Shown: positions 1 to 8,414, counted from the first letter of the stretch. The stretch is 64,000 nt of DNA from Olsenella profusa DSM 13989 (GCF_030811115.1 NZ_JAUSQK010000001.1:1302001-1366000); one strand, 5' to 3'. Program-made: numbers and translations. Notes: a model not told the origin generated them from the letters alone.

Positions 1-47
1 TGACGCGTGGCACATTGCGTGTGCACTTTGTGCGGCGACCCCACATA

Positions 48-90
48 TGGGCTTCCCATTATGTTGCAAATGCGACGTATGGGAGGCCCA
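48..90. repeat. Nested hairpin element upstream of hcp
   Basis: Outer arms TGGGCTTCCCAT (48-59) and ATGGGAGGCCCA (79-90) pair at 11 of 12 positions. Inside them is a second hairpin, GTTGCA-AA-TGCGAC, with one G-T wobble. The outer-arm plus inner GCA/TGC-hairpin design recurs at 16792-16876 and 34992-35097. It ends 65 bases before the hcp start, so it could act in the hcp leader or terminate an upstream gene outside the window. Confidence 0.55.
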
Positions 91-155
91 CGCGCTGGCA
101 TGATGGGCAGACCATACGGCGCAAGGGGATGTCGCGCCAGGAGAGGAGCATGATC

Positions 156-1748
156 ATGGACCAGAAGATGTTCTGCTACCAGTGTGAGCAGACCGCGCGG
201 GGCGTTGCCTGCACGGGGAACGCCGGCGTCTGCGGCAAGCCCTTTGACGTGGCACTCGACCAGGACGAGCTGACGGGCGCCCTCGTTGGCCTGGCGCGCA
301 CCTGCCTTGCCGCAGGCACGCGGAGTTCCCACGCGGACGAGCTCGTGATACGCGGGCTCTTCACCTGCATCACCAACGTCAACTTCTCGCGCGAGGCCGT
401 GCGCGCCCTCACCGACGAGCTCCGTGCCGAGAAGGAACGCCTCGCCGCCCGGGCGGGCATCGACCCCGTCGAGGACCTGCTCCTTGGCCAGGTGTGGGCC
501 GATGACGAGAACACGCGCTCACTCAAGTCGCTCGTCCTCTTTGGCCTGCGGGGCGCGGCGGCCTACGCCTACCACGCCCGCATGCTGGGCAGCGTGAGCG
601 ACGAGGCGCAGCAGACCTTCGTGCGGGCCCTTGCGGCGCTCGCCACCGAGAGCGACGGTGCCGCCCTGCTCGACCTCGCCCTCGAGGTGGGCAAGCTCTC
701 CCACGACGTGATGGGCCTGCTCGATGCCGCCAACACCGGGGCCTATGGCAACCCCGAGCCCACGGAGGTCTCGCTCAAGGTCGAGAGGGGCCCCTTCGTC
801 GTCATCTCCGGCCACGACCTGCGCGACCTCAAGCTCCTGCTCGAGCAGACCGAGGGCACGGGCGTGAGCGTCTACACCCATGGCGAGATGCTCCCTGCCA
901 ACGCCTACCCCGGGCTCAAGAGGTACCCTCAGCTCAAGGGCAACTTCGGCACCGCCTGGCAGAACCAGCAGAGGGAGTTTGCCAACGTTCCGGCGGCGTT
1001 CCTCTTCACCACCAACTGCCTCATGCCGCCCCGTCCCTCCTATGCGGACCGCGTCTTCACCACCGAGGTCGTCTCGTACCCCGAGCTGGTGCACGTCCCC
1101 CAGGCAGCCGACGGCACCAAGGACTTCACGCCGGTCATCGAGAAGGCCAGGGAGCTGGGTGGCTACGACCACGACGTACAGCTGACGGGCATCAATGGTG
1201 GCACCACCGTCACCACCGGCTTTGCGCATGGCACGGTGCTTTCCATCGCCGACAAGGTCATCGATGCCGTGAGGGCAGGCAAGATCAGGCACTTCTTCCT
1301 CGTGGGGGGCTGTGACGGCGCCAAGCCCGGTCGTACCTACTACACCGAGCTCGTGAAGCGGATTCCCGATGACTGCGTCGTGCTCACGCTCGCCTGTGGC
1401 AAGTACCGCTTCAACGACCTCGACCTGGGCGATATCGATGGCATCCCCCGCCTGCTCGACGTGGGTCAATGCAACGATGCCTATAGCGCCGTGGAGATCG
1501 CCCTCGCCCTGGCCAAGGCCTTTGACTGCAGCGTCAACGAGCTGCCGCTCTCGATCGTGCTCTCATGGTACGAGCAGAAGGCCGTGGCCGACCTGCTGGC
1601 CCTGCTGTACCTGGGCATCACGGACATCAAGCTGGGTCCCACGCTGCCTGCGTTCGTGAGTCCGGGCGTGCTTGGCACCCTGGTGGAGAAGTTCGGCCTG
1701 GCTCCCATTGCCACGCCGGAGGAGGACCTCGCCCAGATGCTCGCGTAG
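156..1748 (+). CDS. hcp: Hybrid cluster protein (hydroxylamine reductase)
   Basis: This is a cytoplasmic iron-sulfur protein of about 530 residues, thought to reduce hydroxylamine and/or nitric oxide under nitrosative stress in anaerobes. The N-terminal Cys set (C-x2-C-x8-C-x6-C within CYQCEQT...GVCGK) binds the first cubane cluster. The hybrid-cluster ligands are visible in order: the His of SGHDLRD, the Glu of HGEMLP, Cys of TTNCLMPP, VGGCDGAKPG, LACGKYRF and VGQCNDAYS, then Glu and Lys of WYEQK. The ATG at 156 sits 7 bases after GGAGAGGAG. The ATG at 150 is too close to that ribosome site, and upstream codons do not look coding. No Hcr-type reductase is adjacent, so its electron donor is unknown. 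Confidence 0.95.
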   Translation: MDQKMFCYQCEQTARGVACTGNAGVCGKPFDVALDQDELTGALVGLARTCLAAGTRSSHADELVIRGLFTCITNVNFSREAVRALTDELRAEKERLAARAGIDPVEDLLLGQVWADDENTRSLKSLVLFGLRGAAAYAYHARMLGSVSDEAQQTFVRALAALATESDGAALLDLALEVGKLSHDVMGLLDAANTGAYGNPEPTEVSLKVERGPFVVISGHDLRDLKLLLEQTEGTGVSVYTHGEMLPANAYPGLKRYPQLKGNFGTAWQNQQREFANVPAAFLFTTNCLMPPRPSYADRVFTTEVVSYPELVHVPQAADGTKDFTPVIEKARELGGYDHDVQLTGINGGTTVTTGFAHGTVLSIADKVIDAVRAGKIRHFFLVGGCDGAKPGRTYYTELVKRIPDDCVVLTLACGKYRFNDLDLGDIDGIPRLLDVGQCNDAYSAVEIALALAKAFDCSVNELPLSIVLSWYEQKAVADLLALLYLGITDIKLGPTLPAFVSPGVLGTLVEKFGLAPIATPEEDLAQMLA

Positions 1749-1784
1749 CAATCGGGTCGAGTAGGCAGACAGGGACAGGCGCCC

Positions 1785-1825
1785 GGGAGGCGGCCCATTG
1801 CGCTCGCGAGGATGGGGCGCCTCCC
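1785..1825. terminator. Hairpin between convergent hcp and speE-like genes
   Basis: Arms GGGAGGCGGCCCAT (1785-1798) and ATGGGGCGCCTCCC (1812-1825) match at 13 of 14 positions around a 13-base loop. The position between convergent genes fits a bidirectional terminator, although no T-run follows. Confidence 0.45.
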
Positions 1826-1877
1826 TCAAATGCGCGCACGCTGCCGTGTCACGAGGCGCGGGGCAGGTGGAGGAGCA

Positions 1878-2696
1878 TCACCGGCGGCAGGCGCCCTCCG
1901 GCACCCAGGCGGCGTCCGTTGCCACGATGACGTTGTTGTCCTCACAGGTGGGGCTATCGGGACTGCAGGGAATCACCCATACGTGGGCAAAGGCGGTCTC
2001 CAGGTTGTGCATGACCTCGTGCAGCGTGCGCGCGTGTGCACCCTCAAGGGCCCCGATGACATTGGCAAGATAGGCGCCAGATGGGTCGAGGAGCCTGTGT
2101 ATGAGCGCCGCGGCATCCGGCGTCGCGAGCGTACGCAGTGGCTCCTCTGCCGCGAACACGTCGTTGAGGATGAGGTCCCAGCGTGCGGCTGGATTGTCGG
2201 GCGCGCCCAGCTCGAGCACGTCATGCGCATCAGCCACCAGCGTGCGCAGCCGTCCTTGCGCATCGCGACCACCGCACGCCTCGTCGAGCCGGTCGAGCAG
2301 GAAGTACCGGTGGGCCACCTCCACGATGGCGGGATCTGCCTCTACGACATCCACCTGCACATCGGGCAGCAGCATGAGCAGGTGCTTGGGATAGGCATAG
2401 CCGCCACCCCCCAGCATGAGGACGCGCCGGGGGCACAGGTGCCCAAGCGCCACGTCATAGAGCTGGTGGTAGGGGAAGGCGAGGTCTGCCCACCCCTCGT
2501 CCAGGTACGTCGCGCTCTGCCAGCTGCCATCGACCTCCAGGATGCGCACGGGCCGACCCGCCTGGGTGGTGTCCACCACACGAACCCTGCCAAAGAGGGT
2601 CCTAGGCAGGCGCAGGATGGTGCGCTGCGGCCTCAGCGATCGTCGGAGCGTCGCGAGGTAGCCCTCCACTGCCGTTCTCATGCCAAAGACGTTCAC
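1878..2696 (-). CDS. Spermidine-synthase-like protein (Rossmann methyltransferase fold)
   Basis: A 272-residue protein with the spermidine synthase/methyltransferase core: the nucleotide-binding loop VLMLGGGGYAYPKHLL, an acidic strand end VDVVEADPAIVEVA, and LILNDVFAAEEP where aminopropyltransferases carry their catalytic Asp region. The family includes many proteins that do not make spermidine, and no speD or speA-like gene is nearby, so I do not assign a reaction. I chose the GTG at 2696 because GGAGGGAGG lies 7 bases upstream. The longer reading from 2822 would run through the divergent gene at 2782. It is monocistronic and convergent with hcp. Confidence 0.7.
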   Translation of the reverse strand: MNVFGMRTAVEGYLATLRRSLRPQRTILRLPRTLFGRVRVVDTTQAGRPVRILEVDGSWQSATYLDEGWADLAFPYHQLYDVALGHLCPRRVLMLGGGGYAYPKHLLMLLPDVQVDVVEADPAIVEVAHRYFLLDRLDEACGGRDAQGRLRTLVADAHDVLELGAPDNPAARWDLILNDVFAAEEPLRTLATPDAAALIHRLLDPSGAYLANVIGALEGAHARTLHEVMHNLETAFAHVWVIPCSPDSPTCEDNNVIVATDAAWVPEGACRR

Positions 2697-2781
2697 GCTC
2701 CAGCCTCCCTCCGACAAACCGATGACGGGACTCCCGTACAATGGGATACCACCGGGAAGGCGTATGAGGGGAGTCGTACCC

Positions 2782-3087
2782 ATGGCTGGCGGTCTGCATT
2801 GCTGCGACTGTGTGTTTGCCACACTGTCAAAAAACGAGGAATCGGGCGCATACCAGTGCGCGTGCGGTAAGGGCTACACCCTTGCCAACCCCCATGTACA
2901 CACCGACCCCGAGCGCTTCTTTGACGAGGATCCCCGCAAGCTCGTTCCCATGGTCGACCCCTTTGGGAAGGAGTTCCTGCGCACCGAGAACGTCTGCAAG
3001 TCGTTCCGGCCTCGTGCGGCGGCCATACACGGCCCCAAGGGCCGACGGGCCAACTGGAACTTCTGGGGCAGGCACAAGCGCATGTAG
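2782..3087 (+). CDS. Small Cys-containing protein of unknown function
   Basis: A 101-residue soluble protein that I do not recognise. The N-terminus has clustered Cys (residues 6-9, CCDC, then CAC about 20 residues later) followed by GKGYTLANPHVHTDPERFF, so a metal-binding knuckle is possible. The C-terminus is basic. The ATG at 2782 follows GAGGGGAG by 8 bases. An in-frame ATG at 2764 is possible but has a cramped ribosome site. It diverges from the spermidine-synthase-like gene, sharing an upstream region of about 85 bases, and is convergent with mscL. Confidence 0.6.
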   Translation: MAGGLHCCDCVFATLSKNEESGAYQCACGKGYTLANPHVHTDPERFFDEDPRKLVPMVDPFGKEFLRTENVCKSFRPRAAAIHGPKGRRANWNFWGRHKRM

Positions 3088-3099
3088 CGCGCGGGGCCG

Positions 3100-3543
3100 T
3101 TAGCGTGCCGTGGCACCACCGGGGATCTCGCCTGCGCAGTGCGGGCAGCGGGTGGCGCCGACCTTGACCTCCTCCAGGCAGTGGGGGCAGAGGGGAGCTG
3201 CGGCCTCCTCTTCCTCCTGCCGCTTGTGCGTGAGCCTGGCGGTGGCCTTCTGCAGCCTGTTGATGGCCTTGACCATCATGAACACGATGAGAGCCACGAT
3301 CAGGAAGTTGATGATCGCGGAGATGAAGTTGGAGAAGCCGATGGTGTTGTTGCCCACGGTGATGTCCATGCCCGTGGCATCGGTGCCACCACCGGAGAGG
3401 ATGGCGATGAGCGGTTGGATGATGTCGCTGGTGAGTGAGGTGACGATGGCCGTGAACGCGCCGCCGATGATGATACCGACGGCCATGTCCATGACGTTGC
3501 CCCGCATGATGAACTCTTTGAACTCGCTCATGAACCTCTTCAT
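3100..3543 (-). CDS. mscL: Large-conductance mechanosensitive channel with zinc-ribbon-like tail
   Basis: MscL opens under membrane tension to release osmolytes during hypo-osmotic shock. The 147-residue product has the N-terminal amphipathic helix (MSEFKEFIMRGNVMDMAVGIIIG), TM1, a Gly-rich periplasmic loop and TM2 (FISAIINFLIVALIVFMMV). After the usual cytoplasmic helix it carries an acidic linker and CPHC-x10-CPHC, a zinc-ribbon-like knuckle not found in the E. coli channel. The start at 3543 follows AGGGGGGAACAG. The gene stands alone, 12 bases from the convergent gene at 2782-3087. Confidence 0.93.
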   Translation of the reverse strand: MKRFMSEFKEFIMRGNVMDMAVGIIIGGAFTAIVTSLTSDIIQPLIAILSGGGTDATGMDITVGNNTIGFSNFISAIINFLIVALIVFMMVKAINRLQKATARLTHKRQEEEEAAAPLCPHCLEEVKVGATRCPHCAGEIPGGATAR

Positions 3544-3621
3544 CTGTTCCCCCCTGGTCGTGGTGCAATCGTTTGGCATGATCCTGAGCCGCAACTAGAG
3601 GGCATGGTAACAAAAGTCTTG

Positions 3622-4086
3622 CTAGCGGTGGCGTGGGGTCGTGAGCTCGTCAGTGTCCAGGCAGATGGTCACGGGCCCGTCGTTGACGAGCGAGACTTCC
3701 ATGTGCGCCCCAAAGGTGCCGCGACCCACCTGCGCCACATCCGCCTCGGCAAGGCTGCAGAAGCGCTCGTAGAGCCTGCTGGCCACCGCGGGTTCGGCGG
3801 CACCGGCAAAGCTGGGCCGCCGACCGCGTCGGCAGTCCGCATAGAGCGTGAACTGGCTCACCACCAGCACCTCGCCCGACACGTCGAGGAGCGAGCGGTT
3901 CATCCGTCCCGTCTCGTCGGCAAACACCCGCAGGTGGGAGACCTTATCCCAGAGGAGCTGCGCCGTCCTGTCGCTGTCATGGGGCGCCACGCCCAGCAGG
4001 ATGAGGTAGCCGCTGCCGCAGCGGCCCACCTCCGTGCCATCCACAGAGACGGATGCGCGCCGCACGCGCTGGAGAACCGCTCGCAC
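3622..4086 (-). CDS. dtd: D-aminoacyl-tRNA deacylase
   Basis: Hydrolyses D-amino acids, and glycine mischarged on tRNA-Ala, from tRNA as a proofreading step. The 154-residue protein shows both family signatures: SQFTLYADCRRGRRPSF in the middle and the Gly-cisPro motif in NDGPVTICLDTDE near the C-terminus. The GTG at 4086 has AGGG 5 bases upstream and starts only 7 bases after the stop of the M32 carboxypeptidase gene, so the two are probably co-transcribed. The longer upstream reading has Ser/Pro/Arg-rich composition typical of an out-of-frame shadow. Confidence 0.93.
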   Translation of the reverse strand: MRAVLQRVRRASVSVDGTEVGRCGSGYLILLGVAPHDSDRTAQLLWDKVSHLRVFADETGRMNRSLLDVSGEVLVVSQFTLYADCRRGRRPSFAGAAEPAVASRLYERFCSLAEADVAQVGRGTFGAHMEVSLVNDGPVTICLDTDELTTPRHR

Positions 4087-4093
4087 GATGACC

Positions 4094-5737
4094 CTACAGC
4101 CCGTAGAGGGCCGAGAACTTCTCGGTGAGGTAGGCGGTGTAGTAGCGCGCCGAGAAGGGCTCGCCACAGGCCGCCTCGATGAGCTCGCCCGCGTCCCTGG
4201 AGCGCCCGAAGCGCCATATGTGCTGCCTGAGCCAGGCGTGGATGGGGGAGAGATCGCCGCTCGCGAGCACGCCATCCCAGTCCATGCCCTCCGCGATCAT
4301 CCGATGGCGCAGCTGTGCGCCGATGGCACCACCCAGGGCATACGTGGGGAAGTAGCCAAAGAGGCCATCGGCCCAGTGCGTGTCCTGCAGGGCGCCCTGG
4401 GCGTCGCTCGGCACCTTGACGCCCAGGTACTCCCGGTACTTGGCGCTCCACAGCGCGGGGACGTCCCTGGCCGCACACTCGCCCGCAAAGAGCATCTGCT
4501 CGATCTCATAGCGGACGAGGATGTGCAGGGGATAGGTGAGCTCGTCCGCCTCGGTGCGGACGGGCGTGCCCTCGGCTCGGTTGACGGCCAGGTAGAACTG
4601 GTTGGGCGTCACACGGCCCAACTGCCCCTTGAAGTGGCTGGCCATCACGGCGAGCAGCGGCCCGGCAAAGGCGCGCGAGCGGCCCACGTAGTTCTCGAAG
4701 AAGCGGGACTGTCCCTCGTGCATGCCCGATGACGTGCCACCCTTGAGGGACGTGTAGTTGTAGGCGGACTCCACGCCCGTCTCGTAGAGGGCATGGCCCC
4801 CCTCGTGCAGCATGGTGAACACGTTGGAGCACACGTCATCCTCGCGCACGTGACAGGCGATGAAGCCGTAGTTGGTGGTGAGGGCATCGCTGTAGGGGTG
4901 TTCGGTGGTGGCCAGGAGCATCTTGTTGCCGTCGAGCCCCTCGAGCCTCATGAGGTCGTAGGCGAGTTCCATCTGGCGGCGCTCGTCGAACTTGCCTTCG
5001 ACGACGGTGCGCGGCGGCTGCCAGCCCTTCTGCCGGATGGCGGAGAGCAGGGGCACCACTGCCTGCTTGACCTCGGCAAAGAAGGCGTCGTAGAAGCCAC
5101 GGTCGGTGCCATGCTCGAAGTCGTCCAGCCATACGTCGTACGGGACGGAATCGGGTCTGCGAAGCCTGGCGATGGTGGTGGCCTGCGCCACCAGGCGGTC
5201 GAGGTAGGGTTCGAAGGACGCCCAGTCGTCATCCGCCTTGGCCTTGCGCCACACGGCGTCCGCCTCGTTGGTGAGGCGTGCGAAGCCACCCTGTACGTCG
5301 GCGGGGACGCCCACGAGGCGCGCCCGGTCGCGCTGGATGATGCGTGCCTGTGCCTCCTGCGTCTCGGTGAGGATGTGCCCCATCTTGGAGAGGCGCTCCA
5401 GGAGCTCGCCAGTCTCCTTGGAGCAGAGCAGGGCCTGGTCCTCCTCCTCGAGGATGGACAGCGCCTCGCCGCGGTCCGCCGTGGCGTCCGCGGGATCGAG
5501 CGAGGGGCCATAGCACGAGATGCCCGTGCTCGCATAGCGATGCGCGTAGCGGTGGCGCTCGAGGTTGTCGAGGGCGTCTATGTCCGCCTTGGGGTTGCCG
5601 ATGGCGGCCGGGCTCGTTTTGGGCGGCATGCCGTCCGAGGGCGCCGCATGCGCGGCCTGATGGGTGTTGGGTGCGGTGACGCTCTCGTCTGCCATGGGGT
5701 TCCCCGTTTCTCTTGCGTTTGACGGTGTTGTGGACAT
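4094..5737 (-). CDS. Carboxypeptidase Taq (M32) family metallopeptidase
   Basis: A zinc-dependent carboxypeptidase that removes C-terminal residues from peptides in the cytoplasm. The 547-residue product carries the zinc motif HEGGH in FTMLHEGGHALYETG, a later conserved HEGQSRFFENYVG segment that supplies the third ligand, and the M32 segments GTPVRTEADELTYPLHILVRYEIEQ and DTHWADGLFGYFPTYALG. The first 45 residues are low-complexity. An ATG at 5695, with GGGGA 5 bases upstream, is an alternative start giving 533 residues. It is the first gene of a unit with dtd. Confidence 0.92.
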   Translation of the reverse strand: MSTTPSNARETGNPMADESVTAPNTHQAAHAAPSDGMPPKTSPAAIGNPKADIDALDNLERHRYAHRYASTGISCYGPSLDPADATADRGEALSILEEEDQALLCSKETGELLERLSKMGHILTETQEAQARIIQRDRARLVGVPADVQGGFARLTNEADAVWRKAKADDDWASFEPYLDRLVAQATTIARLRRPDSVPYDVWLDDFEHGTDRGFYDAFFAEVKQAVVPLLSAIRQKGWQPPRTVVEGKFDERRQMELAYDLMRLEGLDGNKMLLATTEHPYSDALTTNYGFIACHVREDDVCSNVFTMLHEGGHALYETGVESAYNYTSLKGGTSSGMHEGQSRFFENYVGRSRAFAGPLLAVMASHFKGQLGRVTPNQFYLAVNRAEGTPVRTEADELTYPLHILVRYEIEQMLFAGECAARDVPALWSAKYREYLGVKVPSDAQGALQDTHWADGLFGYFPTYALGGAIGAQLRHRMIAEGMDWDGVLASGDLSPIHAWLRQHIWRFGRSRDAGELIEAACGEPFSARYYTAYLTEKFSALYGL

Positions 5738-5879
5738 ACGCCCCTAGTCTAGTCCGCACGCCAACCAAATGGAGCGGCTATCGACCTGTGAGGCCCATTT
5801 GCGTTCCCGAGCGCGATACTGAAAGGGTCTGTGAGCATGAGTGCCCGATGGTATCGGGCGGGGAGAACGGAGGCCAATC

Positions 5880-6842
5880 ATGGCGGAGGAAACCAGGTGC
5901 GTGCTAGGCATCGATGTGGGCGGCACATCCATCAAGGCGGGGCTGCTCTCCCTTGATGGCGAGGTCATTGGCAGGACCAGGATCCCCACGGGCGAGCTGA
6001 CGAGCACGGCGGCATTTGGGGAGGTCACGGAGGGACTGGACCAGCTCGTCGTGTCGGCGGGCCACACGGGGTCCGATGTGGTCGCCATAGGGCTTGACGT
6101 GCCTGGCCCCGTGGACGATACGGGCAAGGTGGGCTTCTTCCCCAACGTCGCGCTTGATTCCGAGGGCATGCGCAACGCCCTGCAGGAGGCCTTTCCCGGC
6201 TCGCAGCTCGCCTTTGTGAACGACGCCAACGCCGCCGCCCTCGGCGAGCTCTGGAAGGGCACGGCCAAGGGCATCAGCAGCTTTGTGATGATCACGCTCG
6301 GCACGGGCGTGGGTGGCGGCGTGGTCATCGGCGGCAGGCTCGTGAGTGGTGCGTTCGGTGCCGGCGGCGAGATAGGCCACATCACCGTCCAGCCCGAGGG
6401 CGAGCAGCGCACCTGCGGCTGCGGCCGCCATGGGTGCCTGGAGCAGTATGCCTCCGCCAAGGGGCTGGTATGGCTCTACCGCCGCGAGTGCAAGCGATCT
6501 GATGCCGTGCCCGCTCACATCGTGCACGAGACCGACACCATCTCTGTCTTCCGTGCCCTGCAGGAGGGTGACGAGTGCGCAGACATCGCGGTGGACGTCA
6601 TGTGTGACCGTCTGGGCTTTGCTCTGGCACAGATATCCGCGACCATCGATCCGGCCGCCTATCTCGTCGGCGGTGGCGTGGCGGGGGCATTCGACCTCTT
6701 TTCCACGCGCCTGGCGGCGGCGTATCGCTCGCACTGCCTGTCCACCTCGGCGGACGCGCGCATCCTGCCATGCAGCCTGGGCAACGATGCCGGCATGTAT
6801 GGCGCCGCCTATGCAGGGCTGACGCAAGCGGGGCTGCTGTAG
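5880..6842 (+). CDS. glk: ROK family glucokinase
   Basis: Phosphorylates glucose, or a related hexose, with ATP in the cytoplasm. The 320-residue protein begins with the ATP-binding motif GIDVGGTSIKAGLL, has the catalytic Asp in FVNDANAAALGE, and contains the ROK zinc motif CGCGRHGCLEQYAS. It has no N-terminal winged helix, so it is a kinase rather than a NagC/XylR repressor. The ATG at 5880 follows CGGAGG. A short hairpin, GCCCGA-TGGTA-TCGGGC, overlaps the leader at 5843-5859. Free glucose from the GH4 alpha-glucosidase at 13.5 kb is one plausible substrate source. Exact sugar specificity cannot be read from the sequence. Confidence 0.87.
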   Translation: MAEETRCVLGIDVGGTSIKAGLLSLDGEVIGRTRIPTGELTSTAAFGEVTEGLDQLVVSAGHTGSDVVAIGLDVPGPVDDTGKVGFFPNVALDSEGMRNALQEAFPGSQLAFVNDANAAALGELWKGTAKGISSFVMITLGTGVGGGVVIGGRLVSGAFGAGGEIGHITVQPEGEQRTCGCGRHGCLEQYASAKGLVWLYRRECKRSDAVPAHIVHETDTISVFRALQEGDECADIAVDVMCDRLGFALAQISATIDPAAYLVGGGVAGAFDLFSTRLAAAYRSHCLSTSADARILPCSLGNDAGMYGAAYAGLTQAGLL

Positions 6843-6949
6843 GTCCATGCCCCGCATTTGGTGGTATTCTTGACTCACGTTACTGATGCGGCGTCCAGGG
6901 ATGCAGCAGGCAGTCCCGAGCCACCGAACGGATCATGGAGGAGAAGTCG

Positions 6950-7402
6950 ATGAGTGATTTTGTCAAGGCAAGCAACGTCTTTCTGGATAACCCCGCCACC
7001 ACCGTTGATGAGGCACTCGATTTCATCTCGGGCAAGGCTGTGGAGTTGGGCCTTGCCAACGACAAGCAGGCCGTTCTCGAGGCCTTCAAGGCCCGTGAGG
7101 GCGAGGGTACCACGGGCATGATGGGGAGCTTCGCCATTCCGCATGCCAAGAGTGCCGCCATCACCGATGCCGCCGTCATCGTGGTTAAGTTTGCGGGTGA
7201 CGTCGCATGGGAGTCCATGGACAAGAAGCCCATCCGCGTTGCCATCGCCCTGCTCATCCCCGATGCGGAGGCTGGCACCACGCACCTGCAGATACTCTCC
7301 AAGGTCGCCATCATGCTGATGGACGAGGAGTTCCGCTCCCAGACCCTGGAGGATGGCGACCCCGCCTCCATCGCCCGGCGCATCAACGCCCGTCTCGACT
7401 AG
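6950..7402 (+). CDS. PTS EIIA domain protein, fructose/nitrogen type
   Basis: A 150-residue single-domain EIIA of the fructose/mannitol/Ntr family that relays phosphate from HPr to an EIIB domain. The phosphorylated His is His65 in GSFAIPHAKSAA. The start at 6950 follows GGAGGAG by 6 bases. No EIIB or EIIC of the matching family is adjacent, and the window's own EIICB (11817-13412) belongs to the glucose/alpha-glucoside superfamily. This EIIA is therefore an orphan that must serve a distant transporter or act as a regulator. Fructose use is supported by fruK at 31576. Confidence 0.85.
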   Translation: MSDFVKASNVFLDNPATTVDEALDFISGKAVELGLANDKQAVLEAFKAREGEGTTGMMGSFAIPHAKSAAITDAAVIVVKFAGDVAWESMDKKPIRVAIALLIPDAEAGTTHLQILSKVAIMLMDEEFRSQTLEDGDPASIARRINARLD

Positions 7403-7451
7403 CGCCTTCTCAGGCCCTCCGGGGAGTCCCCGTGCGGACAGCTCCTTAGGC

Positions 7452-7534
7452 TGTGCGAGGTTTTTAGCGATCCTTGTCTCGCGTGCGGATTCCAGTCCGC
7501 ACGCGAGACGTTTTTATCGAGAAAACCTCGCACA
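7452..7534. repeat. Double nested palindrome downstream of PTS EIIA
   Basis: Outer arms TGTGCGAGGTTTT (7452-7464) and AAAACCTCGCACA (7522-7534) are a perfect 13-bp inverted repeat. Nested within is a perfect 14-bp hairpin, GTCTCGCGTGCGGA (7476-7489) and TCCGCACGCGAGAC (7496-7509), with a 6-base loop followed by GTTTTTA. The inner hairpin plus T-run is a good intrinsic terminator for the upstream gene. The perfect outer arms are not needed for termination. Confidence 0.7.
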
Positions 7535-7624
7535 ACCACAACCGGGATGGAGGCGATCCGGGGGAGGGAAGGGCGAGGGGAGTGGGACATGCCGAGCGGC
7601 ATGAGCTGACCGTGCCGCCCGCAG

Positions 7625-7656
7625 CCTGTCCCTCCAGGTGGCCCTGGAGGGACAGG
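7625..7656. repeat. 14-bp perfect hairpin without T-run
   Basis: CCTGTCCCTCCAGG (7625-7638) and CCTGGAGGGACAGG (7643-7656) form a perfect stem with a 4-base loop. No T-run follows on either strand. Function unknown. Confidence 0.55.
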
Positions 7657-7895
7657 CGAGCCTGCCAAAGCGGACGATCTGTCGCGGACAGCCCTCGCTT
7701 TTGGCTAGGCGACGACATCGCCGGTAAGACCGGGCATGTCCCCATGCCATGAGCCGGTGGCGAAGCGTGTGGGGAAGCCTGCCAGGAGCGCATCCTGCCG
7801 ACCCGTGGGGTGGGCGTGAAGCCTGCGCCAAGGACATCGGCACTTGTGGACGACTTCCCGCGTTCCCGTGTCGGCGTGTAATCTGACGGGACGAG

Positions 7896-8414
7896 CTACA
7901 TCGCCAGGGCGGTCTGGGCGGTGTAGGTACGCGTCTGGTATTCGCGGTCTAGGTTGTAGAGTCCCATGGGGTCGGAGCCGAAGAGGTTCATGTTGGTGAC
8001 CATCTCGGTGGCGTTGGCCTCCTCCTCGCCCTGCTCCTCGACGAACCAATCGAGCATCTTCATGGTGCGCAGATCGCTGACCTTCTGGGCTACGGCGTAG
8101 CACTCGTTGATGCTCTTGGTGATGTACTGCTCGTGCTCGAGGGCGGCCGTGAGGGGCGCGAGGTCGTCCGCAAAGGTGAGGTCGGGCTGGGCGATGGCCT
8201 CCATCTTGGGGAGGACGTCGTTGTCCAGCAGGTAACGGCGCAGGATCTTTGCATGGTCGACCTCCTCCTTCGACTGGATCACGTACCAGTTGGCGAAGCC
8301 CTTGAGGCCACGGTCGTCGTAGTAGTCGGCAAAGGTCATGTAGAGGTAGGCGGAGTAGAGCTCCTTGTTGATCTGTGCGTTGAGAATCTGAGAGACGCTG
8401 TTGTCGAGTGCCAT
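7896..8414 (-). CDS. ftn: Bacterial non-heme ferritin
   Basis: Forms the 24-mer iron-storage shell and oxidises ferrous iron at a di-iron centre. The 172-residue four-helix protein has the expected ligands: Glu in NKELYSAYLYM, the Glu/His set in SKEEVDHAKILRRYL, Glu in ALEHEQYI, and Glu/Gln in DWFVEEQGEEE. There is no Met pair of the bacterioferritin heme type. The start at 8414 has AAGGAAG upstream. It stands alone. A region of about 150 bases without clear Fur-box symmetry separates it from the ABC operon. Confidence 0.95.
   Translation of the reverse strand: MALDNSVSQILNAQINKELYSAYLYMTFADYYDDRGLKGFANWYVIQSKEEVDHAKILRRYLLDNDVLPKMEAIAQPDLTFADDLAPLTAALEHEQYITKSINECYAVAQKVSDLRTMKMLDWFVEEQGEEEANATEMVTNMNLFGSDPMGLYNLDREYQTRTYTAQTALAM

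Larger units (their letters stand above)
7403..7895. other. 493-nt intergenic region with hairpins, no gene seen
   Basis: I see no convincing coding sequence on either strand between the PTS EIIA gene and ferritin. The region contains two strong inverted repeats, listed separately (7452-7534 and 7625-7656). Confidence 0.6.
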
